Part shown: piece after piece, positions 36,161-44,344 of the stretch
Position numbering within the stretch: the stretch's first letter is position 1
How the letters are laid out: every line of letters begins with the position of its first letter
From: Anabaena subtropica FACHB-260
GTDB taxonomy: Bacteria; Cyanobacteriota; Cyanobacteriia; Cyanobacteriales; Nostocaceae
NCBI RefSeq assembly: GCF_014697105.1
Contig: NZ_JACJRF010000022.1
Coordinates: 1 to 64,000 of the forward strand
Reading direction: 5' to 3'
Length of the DNA stretch: 64,000 bases
The notes under the pieces: model-generated
Database searches by the model: none
What the model saw: only the letters and a program-made list of their open reading frames with translations
What the model was told of the DNA's origin: nothing
Position numbers and translations under genes: made by a program

Positions 36161-36759
36161 GGTTTTCACCAAAAGACATGGTTATTTGCAAGGTAAAAAG
36201 AGGGGAAACTGGAAGTCACAAATCAAAAGTCAAAAATCAAAAGTCAAAAACTGGAAAAGAAAATAGTTTTTATGATTTTGATGAATGATATATTGATTTT
36301 TGTTTTTTTGTTGTACCGAATAATACCGAGAATGGGTAAAAAGTCCACGGTCAACAAATGCGTAAATCACTAATCGTTAAATTTTAGACAAAACATACTT
36401 GCTATTAGAAATAATGGTGTCTTTTTGGCGTAACTAGCTTTAAGAGAAGCAAAAGCTACTTTGTCAGATGGCTAAAAATATATTGTTAAGTTTTTGGGGG
36501 AAAGATATGAAGATATCTGGAATAATTCCCCCAATTTTTATGGGCGTAAGTTAGAAAGTTAATAAGTGAAATAAAAGGGGCTGGGGATTGGTGACTAGTA
36601 AAAAATCAGTGCTATTAGCAGTAGTGGGGCGTTGAGCAGCGTAATGAGTTCCGAGTTGGAAATTTCACTCAATACTCATCACACCCTACGAAAAAGCTTT
36701 CAGCGAACAGCACTTAGCACTCATAATTCCCCATATCAATAAGTAAATGAGTAGGTAGT
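36161..36759. other. Upstream region of coxBAC
   Basis: 599 bp between fdxB and coxB. Contains CAAAAGT-type heptamer repeats (36205-36260), a GTA-N8-TAC site (36313-36326), and STRR-like TTAGCACTCA/CAATACTCATC stretches near 36660-36725. No gene seen. Confidence 0.5.
36313..36326 (+). promoter_or_regulatory. Candidate NtcA site upstream of coxB
   Basis: GTA-CCGAATAA-TAC, an exact match to the NtcA consensus, about 430 bp before the coxB ATG. No good TAN3T box lies at the standard 22-nt distance, so it may be a distal or non-class-II site or a chance match. Confidence 0.4.
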
Positions 36760-37737
36760 ATGCAACAAATTCCTGTTTCACTATGGACTCTAATTGCTGG
36801 GATAGTGGTTGGAGTCGCCAGTCTTTGGATTGGTCAAAATCACAATTTACTGCCTATTGAAGCATCACAACAAGCGCCTTTGGTAGACGGATTTTTTAAT
36901 ATTATGTTTACCATTGCCGTGGCGCTGTTTTTGGTAGTAGAAGGCACAATTTTGATTTTCTTGTTCAAGTATCGTCGTCGTCGGGGTGATGATACCGATG
37001 GCGTACCAGTGGAAGGTAACGTTCCCCTAGAAATTTTTTGGACGGCAATTCCATCAATAATTGTCATTTGCTTGGGTATTTACAGTGTAGATGTCTATAA
37101 CCAAATGGGAGGATTGGAGCCTGGAAGTCATCCCCATGCTTCGTCTCATCTGGCTCACTCTTCTGGAACTGCAATGGCTGCCACTCTTGAAGATACCACA
37201 ACATCTGCGATCGCTCCGGGGATTGGTATTGGTGCAAATCCTACTAATCAAGGTAAGACCGCAGACTTAGTTGTAAATGTCACTGGGATGCAATTTGCTT
37301 GGGTATTCGACTATCCGAGTAACGGTGTTTCCGCCGGGGAATTGCACGTTCCCGTTGGTGCTGATGTGCAACTCAATCTCTCAGCACAGGATGTCATTCA
37401 CTCCTTCTGGGTTCCCCAATTCCGGCTCAAGCAAGACGCAATCCCTGGTATCCCTACGGAATTAAGATTCGTGGCGACCAAACTAGGGACATATCCGGTA
37501 GTGTGTGCCGAACTGTGCGGTGGTTATCATGGTTCGATGCGGACACAGGTTATTGTCCACACACCAGAAGAGTTTGATAGCTGGCTAACAGAAAATCAGG
37601 TTGCTCAACAGCAAAATCTACATCAGGTTGTTGCAGTTAACCCGGCTAATTTATCAACATCAGAGTTTCTCGCACCCCACACTCAACATTTGGGGATTAG
37701 TGCAGCCACTTTAGAGTCATTGGTCAATAGTCAATAG
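36760..37737 (+). CDS. coxB: Cytochrome c oxidase subunit II (heterocyst-type Cox2)
   Basis: 325-residue membrane-anchored subunit that receives electrons from cytochrome c. Two N-terminal transmembrane helices (about residues 8-25/45-70 and 88-110) are followed by the cupredoxin domain. The CuA site is complete: His in DVIHSFWVPQF and CAELCGGYHGSMR, which supplies two Cys, Glu, His and Met. That separates it from the CuA-less alternative oxidases (ARTO). First gene of coxB-coxA-coxC; the order and the neighbours cnfR and fdxB match the heterocyst oxidase locus of Anabaena. Confidence 0.95.
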   Translation: MQQIPVSLWTLIAGIVVGVASLWIGQNHNLLPIEASQQAPLVDGFFNIMFTIAVALFLVVEGTILIFLFKYRRRRGDDTDGVPVEGNVPLEIFWTAIPSIIVICLGIYSVDVYNQMGGLEPGSHPHASSHLAHSSGTAMAATLEDTTTSAIAPGIGIGANPTNQGKTADLVVNVTGMQFAWVFDYPSNGVSAGELHVPVGADVQLNLSAQDVIHSFWVPQFRLKQDAIPGIPTELRFVATKLGTYPVVCAELCGGYHGSMRTQVIVHTPEEFDSWLTENQVAQQQNLHQVVAVNPANLSTSEFLAPHTQHLGISAATLESLVNSQ

Positions 37738-37789
37738 TTATTGATCACTGTGGACTTTGGACTCTTCACAAAACCTTGCAAAATAGCTT

Positions 37790-39463
37790 ATGACACGAGT
37801 TGAATTTCCACCACACATTCCGCCGGATGACAATCAGCCGAAAAATTTGGCAATTGGACATGGCTTAAATCTTCCAGCTTGGAAATGGAAGGATTACTTT
37901 ACTTTCAACGTAGACCACAAGGTAATTGGTATCCAATACCTAGTGACAGCGTTTGTGTTTTATCTGATCGGTGGGTTGATGGCGATCGCTATCCGTACCG
38001 AGTTAGCAACACCTGATGCAGACTTCATTGATCCGAATCTGTATAACGCTTTCATGACTAATCACGGAACAATCATGATTTTCCTCTGGATTGTTCCCAG
38101 TGCCATCGGTGGGTTTGGTAATTATCTCATACCCTTGATGATTGGGGCGCGGGATATGGCGTTTCCCAAACTGAATGCGATCGCCTTTTGGTTGAACCCA
38201 CCAGCCGGATTACTTTTGTTACTCAGTTTCATCTTTGGTGGTTCCCAGTCTGGTTGGACTGCTTACCCTCCTTTGAGTTTGGTGACTGCACCAACAGCGC
38301 AAACTCTATGGATATTGGCGATTGTTTTGGTAGGGACTTCTTCAATTTTGGGTTCGGTGAACTTCGTCGTCACCATCCTAATGATGAAGGTTCCCAGTAT
38401 GAAATGGGATCAACTACCTCTATTTTGTTGGGCAATCTTAGCAACTTCTGTACTAGCACTACTCTCTACACCAGTGTTAGCAGCCGGTTTAGTCTTGCTA
38501 TTGTTTGACCTCAATTTTGGTACTTCCTTCTTCAAACCAGATGCAGGCGGTAACGTCGTTATTTACCAACATTTGTTCTGGTTCTACTCTCACCCGGCAG
38601 TATATTTAATGATTCTGCCCATCTTCGGCATTATGTCGGAAGTGATTCCCGTCCATGCACGGAAACCAATTTTTGGTTATAAGGCGATCGCCTATTCTAG
38701 TGTAGCCATCTGTGTTGTCGGTTTGTTCGTCTGGGTTCACCATATGTTTACCAGTGGTACACCAGGCTGGATGCGGATGTTCTTCACTATCTCCACTTTG
38801 ATTGTGGCTGTGCCGACGGGAGTGAAAATTTTCGGTTGGGTGGCGACTTTGTGGGGTGGTAAGATTCGCTTTACTAGCGCTATGCTGTTCGCTGTTGGTC
38901 TGTTATCCATGTTTGTCATGGGTGGCTTGAGTGGCGTAACGATGGGTACAGCGCCTTTTGATGTTCACGTCCACGATACCTATTATGTGGTGGCACACTT
39001 CCACTATGTATTGTTTGGTGGTTCTGTGTTTGGGATTTATGCCGGGATTTATCACTGGTTCCCCAAAATGACAGGGCGGAAGTTGAGTGAAGGTTGGGGA
39101 AGGATACATTTTGCCCTGACCTTAGTTGGGACTAACTTGACTTTCTTACCTATGCACAAGTTGGGGTTACAAGGTATGCCTCGACGGGTAGCGATGTATG
39201 ATCCCCAATTTGTTGATTTGAATCAGCTTTGTACTATCGGGGCGTTTATTTTGGGATTATCCGTGGTTCCTTTTGCGATCAATGTTATTTGGAGTTGGAG
39301 CAAGGGTGAAGTGGCTGGTGATAATCCTTGGGATGCTTTGAGTCTGGAATGGACTACTAGTTCGCCTCCTTTGGTAGAAAATTGGGAGGTTTTGCCTGTG
39401 GTGACTCATGGGCCTTACGACTATGGTCATAGTTTGGAAGCCGCACCGGAAGTAAGTGTATAA
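37790..39463 (+). CDS. coxA: Cytochrome c oxidase subunit I, A2-type
   Basis: 557-residue heme-copper oxidase core with 12 transmembrane helices. Heme and CuB ligands are visible: TNHGTIMIFLW, FWFYSHPAVYLMILP (His-Tyr of the CuB site), VWVHHMFTSG, and VAHFHYVLFGG. The helix VI motif is YSHPAVY rather than HPEVY, so the proton-channel glutamate of A1-type oxidases is missing and the Tyr-Ser pair of the A2 type takes its place. Reduces oxygen to water and helps keep heterocysts anoxic. 52 nt after coxB, in the same operon. Confidence 0.96.
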   Translation: MTRVEFPPHIPPDDNQPKNLAIGHGLNLPAWKWKDYFTFNVDHKVIGIQYLVTAFVFYLIGGLMAIAIRTELATPDADFIDPNLYNAFMTNHGTIMIFLWIVPSAIGGFGNYLIPLMIGARDMAFPKLNAIAFWLNPPAGLLLLLSFIFGGSQSGWTAYPPLSLVTAPTAQTLWILAIVLVGTSSILGSVNFVVTILMMKVPSMKWDQLPLFCWAILATSVLALLSTPVLAAGLVLLLFDLNFGTSFFKPDAGGNVVIYQHLFWFYSHPAVYLMILPIFGIMSEVIPVHARKPIFGYKAIAYSSVAICVVGLFVWVHHMFTSGTPGWMRMFFTISTLIVAVPTGVKIFGWVATLWGGKIRFTSAMLFAVGLLSMFVMGGLSGVTMGTAPFDVHVHDTYYVVAHFHYVLFGGSVFGIYAGIYHWFPKMTGRKLSEGWGRIHFALTLVGTNLTFLPMHKLGLQGMPRRVAMYDPQFVDLNQLCTIGAFILGLSVVPFAINVIWSWSKGEVAGDNPWDALSLEWTTSSPPLVENWEVLPVVTHGPYDYGHSLEAAPEVSV

Positions 39464-39476
39464 ACCTAACCCCCTT

Positions 39477-39575
39477 GTAAGGAGGGAGGAGCAGGGGAAG
39501 CAGGGGAAGCAGGGGAAGAAAGAGGGTTATTTTCAGAATTTTCCCCTGCTCCCTTTCCCCCTACATCTTCCGGTC
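39477..39575. repeat. AGGGGAAGC tandem repeat with inverted counterpart
   Basis: Tandem AGCAGGGGA units followed by TTCCCCTGCTCCCTTTCCCC, able to form a hairpin between coxA and coxC. Same family as the elements inside lysC and recJ. Confidence 0.75.
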
Positions 39576-39605
39576 AAGAACTGAGAAATTGATGGAGAAG
39601 TAAAT

Positions 39606-40190
39606 ATGACTGTTGTGACGGCGCATGAGGATCATGAGGCGCATCCAGATTTACGGGTTTGGGGGTTGTTGACTTTCCTCTTTTCTGAATCTTTGATGTT
39701 TGGTGGCTTTTTTGCTACTTATCTGTTTTTTAAGGGAACTACAGAGGTGTGGCCGCCTGAGGGGACTGATGTAGAGTTGTTTGTCCCGGCGATTAACACC
39801 GCTATTCTGGTGTCTAGTAGTTTTGTCATTCACTTCGGTGATATGGCGATTAAGAAGGGTAATGTTTGGGGAATGCGGTTTTGGTATCTTGTCACCGCGA
39901 TTATGGGGGCAGCTTTTTTGGCTGGTCAGGTTTATGAGTACCAAAATTTGGGGTACGGTCTGACTACCAATGTGTTCGCTAACTGCTTCTATATCATGAC
40001 TGGCTTCCACGGACTGCACGTATTTATCGGGCTGTTATTGATTTTAGGTGTGTTGTGGCGATCGCGTCGTTCTGGTCATTATTCCGCAACTAAGCACACC
40101 GGCATCGAAATGGCAGAAATTTACTGGCACTTCGTAGATATTATCTGGATTGTTCTGTTCACCTTGGTTTACATTCTCAACATTCTTTAA
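39606..40190 (+). CDS. coxC: Cytochrome c oxidase subunit III
   Basis: 194-residue membrane subunit with five hydrophobic helices, as in short bacterial subunit III (FLFSESLMFGGFFATYLFF, INTAILVSSSFVIHFGD, FWYLVTAIMGAAFLAGQVYE, TGFHGLHVFIGLLLIL, WHFVDIIWIVLFTLVYIL). The conserved Glu and His of the family (FGGFF context, GFHGLHV, YWHFVD) are present. Third gene of the cox operon; a repeat-filled 142-bp gap separates it from coxA. Confidence 0.95.
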   Translation: MTVVTAHEDHEAHPDLRVWGLLTFLFSESLMFGGFFATYLFFKGTTEVWPPEGTDVELFVPAINTAILVSSSFVIHFGDMAIKKGNVWGMRFWYLVTAIMGAAFLAGQVYEYQNLGYGLTTNVFANCFYIMTGFHGLHVFIGLLLILGVLWRSRRSGHYSATKHTGIEMAEIYWHFVDIIWIVLFTLVYILNIL

Positions 40191-40258
40191 ATACAGGGTA
40201 ATCGGTAATCGGTAATAGTTTTTCTAATTACCCATTACCAATTTCCTCGGAGGTTATT

Positions 40259-40744
40259 TTGCACACCAACACTCAAAAATTTTCTTGGTTTCAAGTTCCA
40301 GAAGATATCAAAAAGTTATTAATTTTAGCTGCACAAAATTGGGAAAGTACTTCAGAATCAGAGAAATATATTCAAGAAGCTTTAGCTAAAGCTGGAGACA
40401 ATACTGATGTCTTAGTAGCAGCCTATAGGTTTTTTTACTATAAAAATAATTATTTGCTGGCATTGCAAACAACTTATGAATTATTAGATAAAATTAAAAA
40501 ATCAGAGAAATTTCCTGATGAATGGGAGCAGCTTAAACCATTGTTAATCAATCGGAGAGAAGAATCCCAAATCAGGCTGTACTTGAATGCCTATGCAGCT
40601 GCTGGATTAGTATTAGCTAAATTAGGGGAAATCGAGCCAGCTAAGGAAATCAGCATGAGAGTCAAATCAATTGATGACAAGCATGATTTCGGCGCAGGAA
40701 TCCTACTGGATGTTTTAACGCGTCCAGCAGAAGAAGATGATTGA
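40259..40744 (+). CDS. TPR-like helical protein with TTG start
   Basis: 161-residue all-helical protein (HTNTQKFSWFQVPEDIKKLLILA ... ESEKYIQEALAKAGDNTDVLVAAYRFFYYKNNYLLALQ), with helix pairs resembling tetratricopeptide repeats. A strong GGAGG at 40249-40253 lies five bases before TTG (40259), which decides the start; no ATG fits. It follows coxC by 68 nt and is probably co-expressed. No function is known to me; an accessory or assembly role for the oxidase or nitrogenase is inference from position. Confidence 0.75.
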   Translation: MHTNTQKFSWFQVPEDIKKLLILAAQNWESTSESEKYIQEALAKAGDNTDVLVAAYRFFYYKNNYLLALQTTYELLDKIKKSEKFPDEWEQLKPLLINRREESQIRLYLNAYAAAGLVLAKLGEIEPAKEISMRVKSIDDKHDFGAGILLDVLTRPAEEDD

Positions 40745-40785
40745 TTAGTCCATCGTTAACAGTCAATAATCACACATCACCAGCC

Positions 40786-40947
40786 ATGAATATTTTCTCT
40801 TTTTTCAGCGCATCTTCTCCTCAAGTTCTATCTACATCTTCTACTAATAACGACCTGTTTCCCTCCACGATTGTTGTTCCTAATTTTCCCCGTGAGCCTC
40901 TTCCTAGCATAACTGCTCCCGTGTTTGTGTATCCCAAAATTTCTTAA
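40786..40947 (+). CDS. Possible 53-residue peptide
   Basis: ATG-started frame MNIFSFFSASSPQVLSTSS, Ser/Thr/Pro-rich, ending 18 nt before the cupin gene. It lies in a run of tightly packed co-directional genes and ends in a beta-like tail (SITAPVFVYPKIS). There is no strong ribosome-binding site. It may be a real small protein or only a transcribed spacer. Confidence 0.4.
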   Translation: MNIFSFFSASSPQVLSTSSTNNDLFPSTIVVPNFPREPLPSITAPVFVYPKIS

Positions 40948-40965
40948 CTTTAGAACTCAAATATC

Positions 40966-41577
40966 ATGCAAGGTAGGGATTGGCTCCTGATGAGAGACGG
41001 TCAATATCAAGTGTGTAAAACTGCGAGAAGTTGGGATTTATTACAAGAGAATTATCGTCTTTATCGGTTTTTAACTGAGATAGAAGATGTTCTCAATCAG
41101 GTAAGCGATGAATCTACTCGTTTACCAGAAATCCGAATGCTCGTCAGACGCTTGATTGTTAATTCATACTGGGTGCGAAGTCAGTATTTAGAGCCTTCCC
41201 CAACAACAGGAACCTCTGTTCTACTCCTATATGATGAATTAGGTTTTCCGTTGACTGTGCAAACAGTCACGTTTGCACCAGGAACCCTATCCACTATTCA
41301 CAATCATGGAACCTGGGGAGTTGTGGCGGTATTAAAAGGACAAGAAAAAAATACTGTTTGGCGACGCACAAAAACCCCAGATTTTCAAGACAAAATTGAA
41401 CCAACGGGAGAAATTACGCTATCCCCTGGGGACATTATGAGCTTCACTCCCGATGCAATTCACAGTGTCCAATCAATAGGTGATGAACCAACTGTCACCT
41501 TCAATATTTATGGTGAAACTGACCCCAAACAAAGATTTGAGTTTGATTCAGTCACCCATAGAGCCAAGAAGTTTTAA
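40966..41577 (+). CDS. Cupin protein, cysteine dioxygenase-like
   Basis: 203-residue single-cupin protein. The first cupin motif APGTLSTIHNHGTWGVVAVLKG supplies two His, and the second is SPGDIMSFTPDAIHSVQSIGD with the third His; the three-His pattern resembles cysteine dioxygenase and related thiol dioxygenases. About 70 residues of helical N-terminus precede it. Substrate unknown; oxidation of a thiol is possible. It lies between the cox operon and the nitrogenase-associated ArsC-like gene, with cysteine synthase next in convergent direction, so a sulfur role is plausible. Confidence 0.78.
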   Translation: MQGRDWLLMRDGQYQVCKTARSWDLLQENYRLYRFLTEIEDVLNQVSDESTRLPEIRMLVRRLIVNSYWVRSQYLEPSPTTGTSVLLLYDELGFPLTVQTVTFAPGTLSTIHNHGTWGVVAVLKGQEKNTVWRRTKTPDFQDKIEPTGEITLSPGDIMSFTPDAIHSVQSIGDEPTVTFNIYGETDPKQRFEFDSVTHRAKKF

Positions 41578-41582
41578 GGAAA

Positions 41583-41665
41583 CAGGGGGTAGAAGGTAGG
41601 GAGCAGGGAGCAAGAAGAAAACCAAGATTTCTCTCCCACTCCCTCATCTCCTCCCACTCCCCAAT
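41583..41665. repeat. G-rich / C-rich tandem repeat spacer
   Basis: GGGAGCA units followed by CTCCCACTCCCTCATCTCC; same family as 25197 and 39477. The next gene's AGGAGA ribosome site follows at once. Confidence 0.65.
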
Positions 41666-41682
41666 TACTAGGAGATAATTCA

Positions 41683-42183
41683 ATGGCTAGAGTAATTTTC
41701 TATGAAAAACCTGGTTGTAAAGGTGGTACTCGCCAGAAGGTTTTATTAACTGCGGCTGGTCATGAAGTAGTCACTTACAACCTATTAACAGAACCTTGGA
41801 CAGTGGAACGTCTGCGTTCGTTTTTTGGCGATCGCCCCATCACCGAATGGTTTAATCGTTCCGCGCCACAAATCAAGTCTGGGGAAGTGGTTCCCGAACA
41901 ACTGGACGAACAAACCGCCTTATTTTTAATGCTGAGAGAACCTCTATTAATCCGTCGCCCTTTGCTGCAAGTAGGCGATCGCCGTGAGGTCGGTTTTGAT
42001 GTGGAAACCCTCGAAACTTGGATTGGTTTAAAACCTGTAGACGAATCCTTCCGCGAAATGAGCGAAAACCTCATGAGCCAGAATTTACAAGGCTGCGCCC
42101 ACGGTAATGGTCATAGTCATGACCATCACCACGATCATCAAGGTGGTTGCAACCATCACGGTCAACAAGAACACCACAGATAA
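41683..42183 (+). CDS. Nitrogenase-associated ArsC-like protein with His-rich tail
   Basis: 166-residue protein of the ArsC/Spx thioredoxin-like superfamily, matching the nitrogenase-associated group (TIGR01616): VIFYEKPGCKGGTRQKVLL at the N-terminus with a single active-site Cys, then GDRPITEWFNRSAPQIKSGE and EPLLIRRPLLQVGDRREVGFD. The last 29 residues carry 11 His and 2 Cys (GHSHDHHHDHQGG, CNHHGQQEHHR), an added metal-binding tail. Role in nitrogen fixation is by family and by neighbours (cnfR, fdxB, cox2). AGGAGA supports the start. Confidence 0.88.
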   Translation: MARVIFYEKPGCKGGTRQKVLLTAAGHEVVTYNLLTEPWTVERLRSFFGDRPITEWFNRSAPQIKSGEVVPEQLDEQTALFLMLREPLLIRRPLLQVGDRREVGFDVETLETWIGLKPVDESFREMSENLMSQNLQGCAHGNGHSHDHHHDHQGGCNHHGQQEHHR

Positions 42184-42216
42184 GGGTGTAATCATTAAAC
42201 ATTGACCGAATTGACT

Positions 42217-42243
42217 TAGAGACGTAGCATTGCTACGTCTCTA
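42217..42243. terminator. Convergent terminator hairpin
   Basis: Perfect 13-bp arms TAGAGACGTAGCA and TGCTACGTCTCTA with one base between, between the ArsC-like gene and cysK. Core AGAGACGT also seen at 16511-16518. Confidence 0.65.
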
Positions 42244-42260
42244 GCAAGTATTTTGGGTAA

Positions 42261-43220
42261 CTACCGCACACCAGCAGTTTCATTCGTCAACTCTTGAAAC
42301 AAAGGCGTACTTAAATAACGTTCACCGAAGGAAGGTTGAATCATCACAATTAACTTACCAGCATTTTCTGGACGTTTCCCTACTTGCAAAGCTGCACACA
42401 AAGCAGCGCCAGAGGAGATACCAGATAATAAACCTTCTTCTCTAGCTAAACGCCGTCCATAGGTCATGGCTTGGTCGTCACTGACTCTGATGACTTCATC
42501 GACCAATTCCAGACGCAGGACATCGGGGACAAAGCCTGCACCAATACCTTGGATTTTGTGCGGCCCGGCTTGTCCACCAGAGAGGATGGGGCTATTGCTG
42601 GGTTCAACTGCGATCGCCTGAAAACTGGGTTTGCGTTGCTTTAGTACCTCTGCAATACCAGTAATCGTTCCTCCAGTACCCACCCCAGCAATCACCATAT
42701 CGACTTCGCCATCGGTATCATGCCAAATTTCCTCGGCGGTAGTTTCTCGGTGAATTTTGGGGTTGGCTGGATTGCAAAACTGTTGTAGCATATAAGCATC
42801 AGGGGTACTCGCCACAATTTCTTCCGCTTTGCGAATGGCTCCCCGCATACCTTCTGTACCTGGTGTCAACTCTAAAGTTGCGCCATAAGCTCTGAGCATA
42901 GCCCGTCTTTCTTGGCTCATAGTTTCTGGCATAGTCAAAACTAAGCGGTAGCCACGGGCTGCGGCTACCATTGCCAAAGCAATTCCCGTATTACCAGAAG
43001 TGGCTTCTACTAAAGTAGTTTTTCCTGGTGTAATTAAACCCTCAACTTCTGCTGAGGTGATCATACTCACCCCAATTCGGTCTTTTACAGAAGAGGCTGG
43101 ATTCATTCCTTCTAGTTTGACAACGATCCTGGCAACTACTCCTTCTGCTTGCGGAATTTTATTGAGCTTCACTAAAGGAGTGCTTCCAATAAGTTCTGTT
43201 ACATCATTAGCAATACGCAT
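42261..43220 (-). CDS. cysK: Cysteine synthase A (O-acetylserine sulfhydrylase)
   Basis: 319-residue PLP enzyme making cysteine from O-acetylserine and sulfide. The PLP lysine lies in [13 protein letters not shown], the substrate loop in [19 protein letters not shown], the phosphate loop in [15 protein letters not shown] and the C-terminal SGISSGAAL. Length is normal for CysK. TAGGAG seven bases before the ATG supports the start. It converges on the nitrogenase-associated gene; a GTA-N8-TAC site lies 114 nt upstream, which would make it nitrogen-controlled if real. Confidence 0.95.
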   Translation of the reverse strand: MRIANDVTELIGSTPLVKLNKIPQAEGVVARIVVKLEGMNPASSVKDRIGVSMITSAEVEGLITPGKTTLVEATSGNTGIALAMVAAARGYRLVLTMPETMSQERRAMLRAYGATLELTPGTEGMRGAIRKAEEIVASTPDAYMLQQFCNPANPKIHRETTAEEIWHDTDGEVDMVIAGVGTGGTITGIAEVLKQRKPSFQAIAVEPSNSPILSGGQAGPHKIQGIGAGFVPDVLRLELVDEVIRVSDDQAMTYGRRLAREEGLLSGISSGAALCAALQVGKRPENAGKLIVMIQPSFGERYLSTPLFQELTNETAGVR

Positions 43221-43333
43221 TAATTTACTCCTAAAATTTTCAATCTATAGTCAAATGTTTACTTATATCAATCAGCTTATAACAATTAGCTTGGATGTAT
43301 TTAATTTACTAATAAATTTGCGTGAAACTATAG

Positions 43334-43347
43334 GTATATACTCTTAC
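43334..43347 (-). promoter_or_regulatory. Candidate NtcA site upstream of cysK
   Basis: On the minus strand GTA-AGAGTATA-TAC; a TAAATT box follows about 25 nt downstream, near the expected -10 distance. Exact consensus but a frequent chance match. Confidence 0.35.
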
Positions 43348-43842
43348 TAAAGCACATAATTGATGAACAAAGAAAGCAAATTAGTAACATTTACTAAGAG
43401 ATTTTATTTTTCAATACCTTTTGTCACTGCGAATACATTTCACATTAAAAAGTGTTAACTATTTCTTTGTATTGGAACTCTGTTTTTGTGGCTATCGTCC
43501 ATTAACAAATAATTGCATAAATTACTTTGTGTCTAAACAAACTTTTTAACCTTGTTTTCAACATTTTATAGCCAGACGCGACAAGTATTGTTCCTGACGA
43601 AGATATAAGAATTCATCTTCTCTCCTTTCTAGCTACTGTTTCCCAATCAGTCTGAAAACCTAAACTTATTCACCAATATTTAATGGTTTTTTAGAGATTC
43701 TTTGTATATACTCGCCAATAAATATATTTTGTTTGAGTACAAGTTTCCAGCATAAATCACTCAAACACAAACTTGCTTTTATCAGCAGCCTAGTTAGCTT
43801 TGAGCTTGATTTGAGAAATGCCAGAACCCTGGTCAATTAATG

Positions 43843-43874
43843 CTAGTACCCCATCTCAAAAATACTAGTACCCC
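43843..43874. promoter_or_regulatory. Direct repeats CTAGTACCCC, 22-bp spacing
   Basis: Two identical decamers on the same face of the helix, about 470 bp upstream of the membrane protein gene. Regulator unknown. Confidence 0.3.
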
Positions 43875-44344
43875 TACCCCAAATAATTTTTGTAATCTTT
43901 ATGGAGTCTGGGTTTGACGATTTGAGTACAAATATAATAAATTTAATAATCTTGATCCGACTCAACTAAACTGTGAGTAAGAAGGTCGGCTGATATAAAA
44001 CTAATAGGATTTACGCAGAGATTCCCCTCTACCCCCCGAAATTCAATGGGTTAAACCAAAGAACAAGGGGGGACTTCTTAATCATTAAACAGTTATCAAT
44101 GAACAGTAATCAGTAAATAATTTTGATAATTAATAACTTAGGTGATTTATTGCCAGTATATTTTTTAGCCAAAATATATCTTGTTTTTTTATTATTCTAA
44201 TTTCTAAATTATGACACATTTTTTTCTGGGTGTTAGCTATCTAGCTAGACCATAAAGCTTAACTGAGAACGAGAGTATGAAAGTTTGTCACCCTACTCCT
44301 CATGTCCCATTTCCTAATTTCTTTGCCCAACTAGGAGAGCAAAG

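Larger units (their letters stand above)
43221..44344. other. 1.1-kb AT-rich intergenic region
   Basis: Long divergent region between cysK and a small membrane protein gene. No open frame with coding character. Contains a GTA-N8-TAC site (43334-43347), two CTAGTACCCC direct repeats 22 bp apart (43843 and 43865), TTTGAGTACAA twice (about 43732 and 43921) and a C-run/G-run pair (about 44028-44072). An unannotated small RNA is possible but not shown. Confidence 0.5.
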
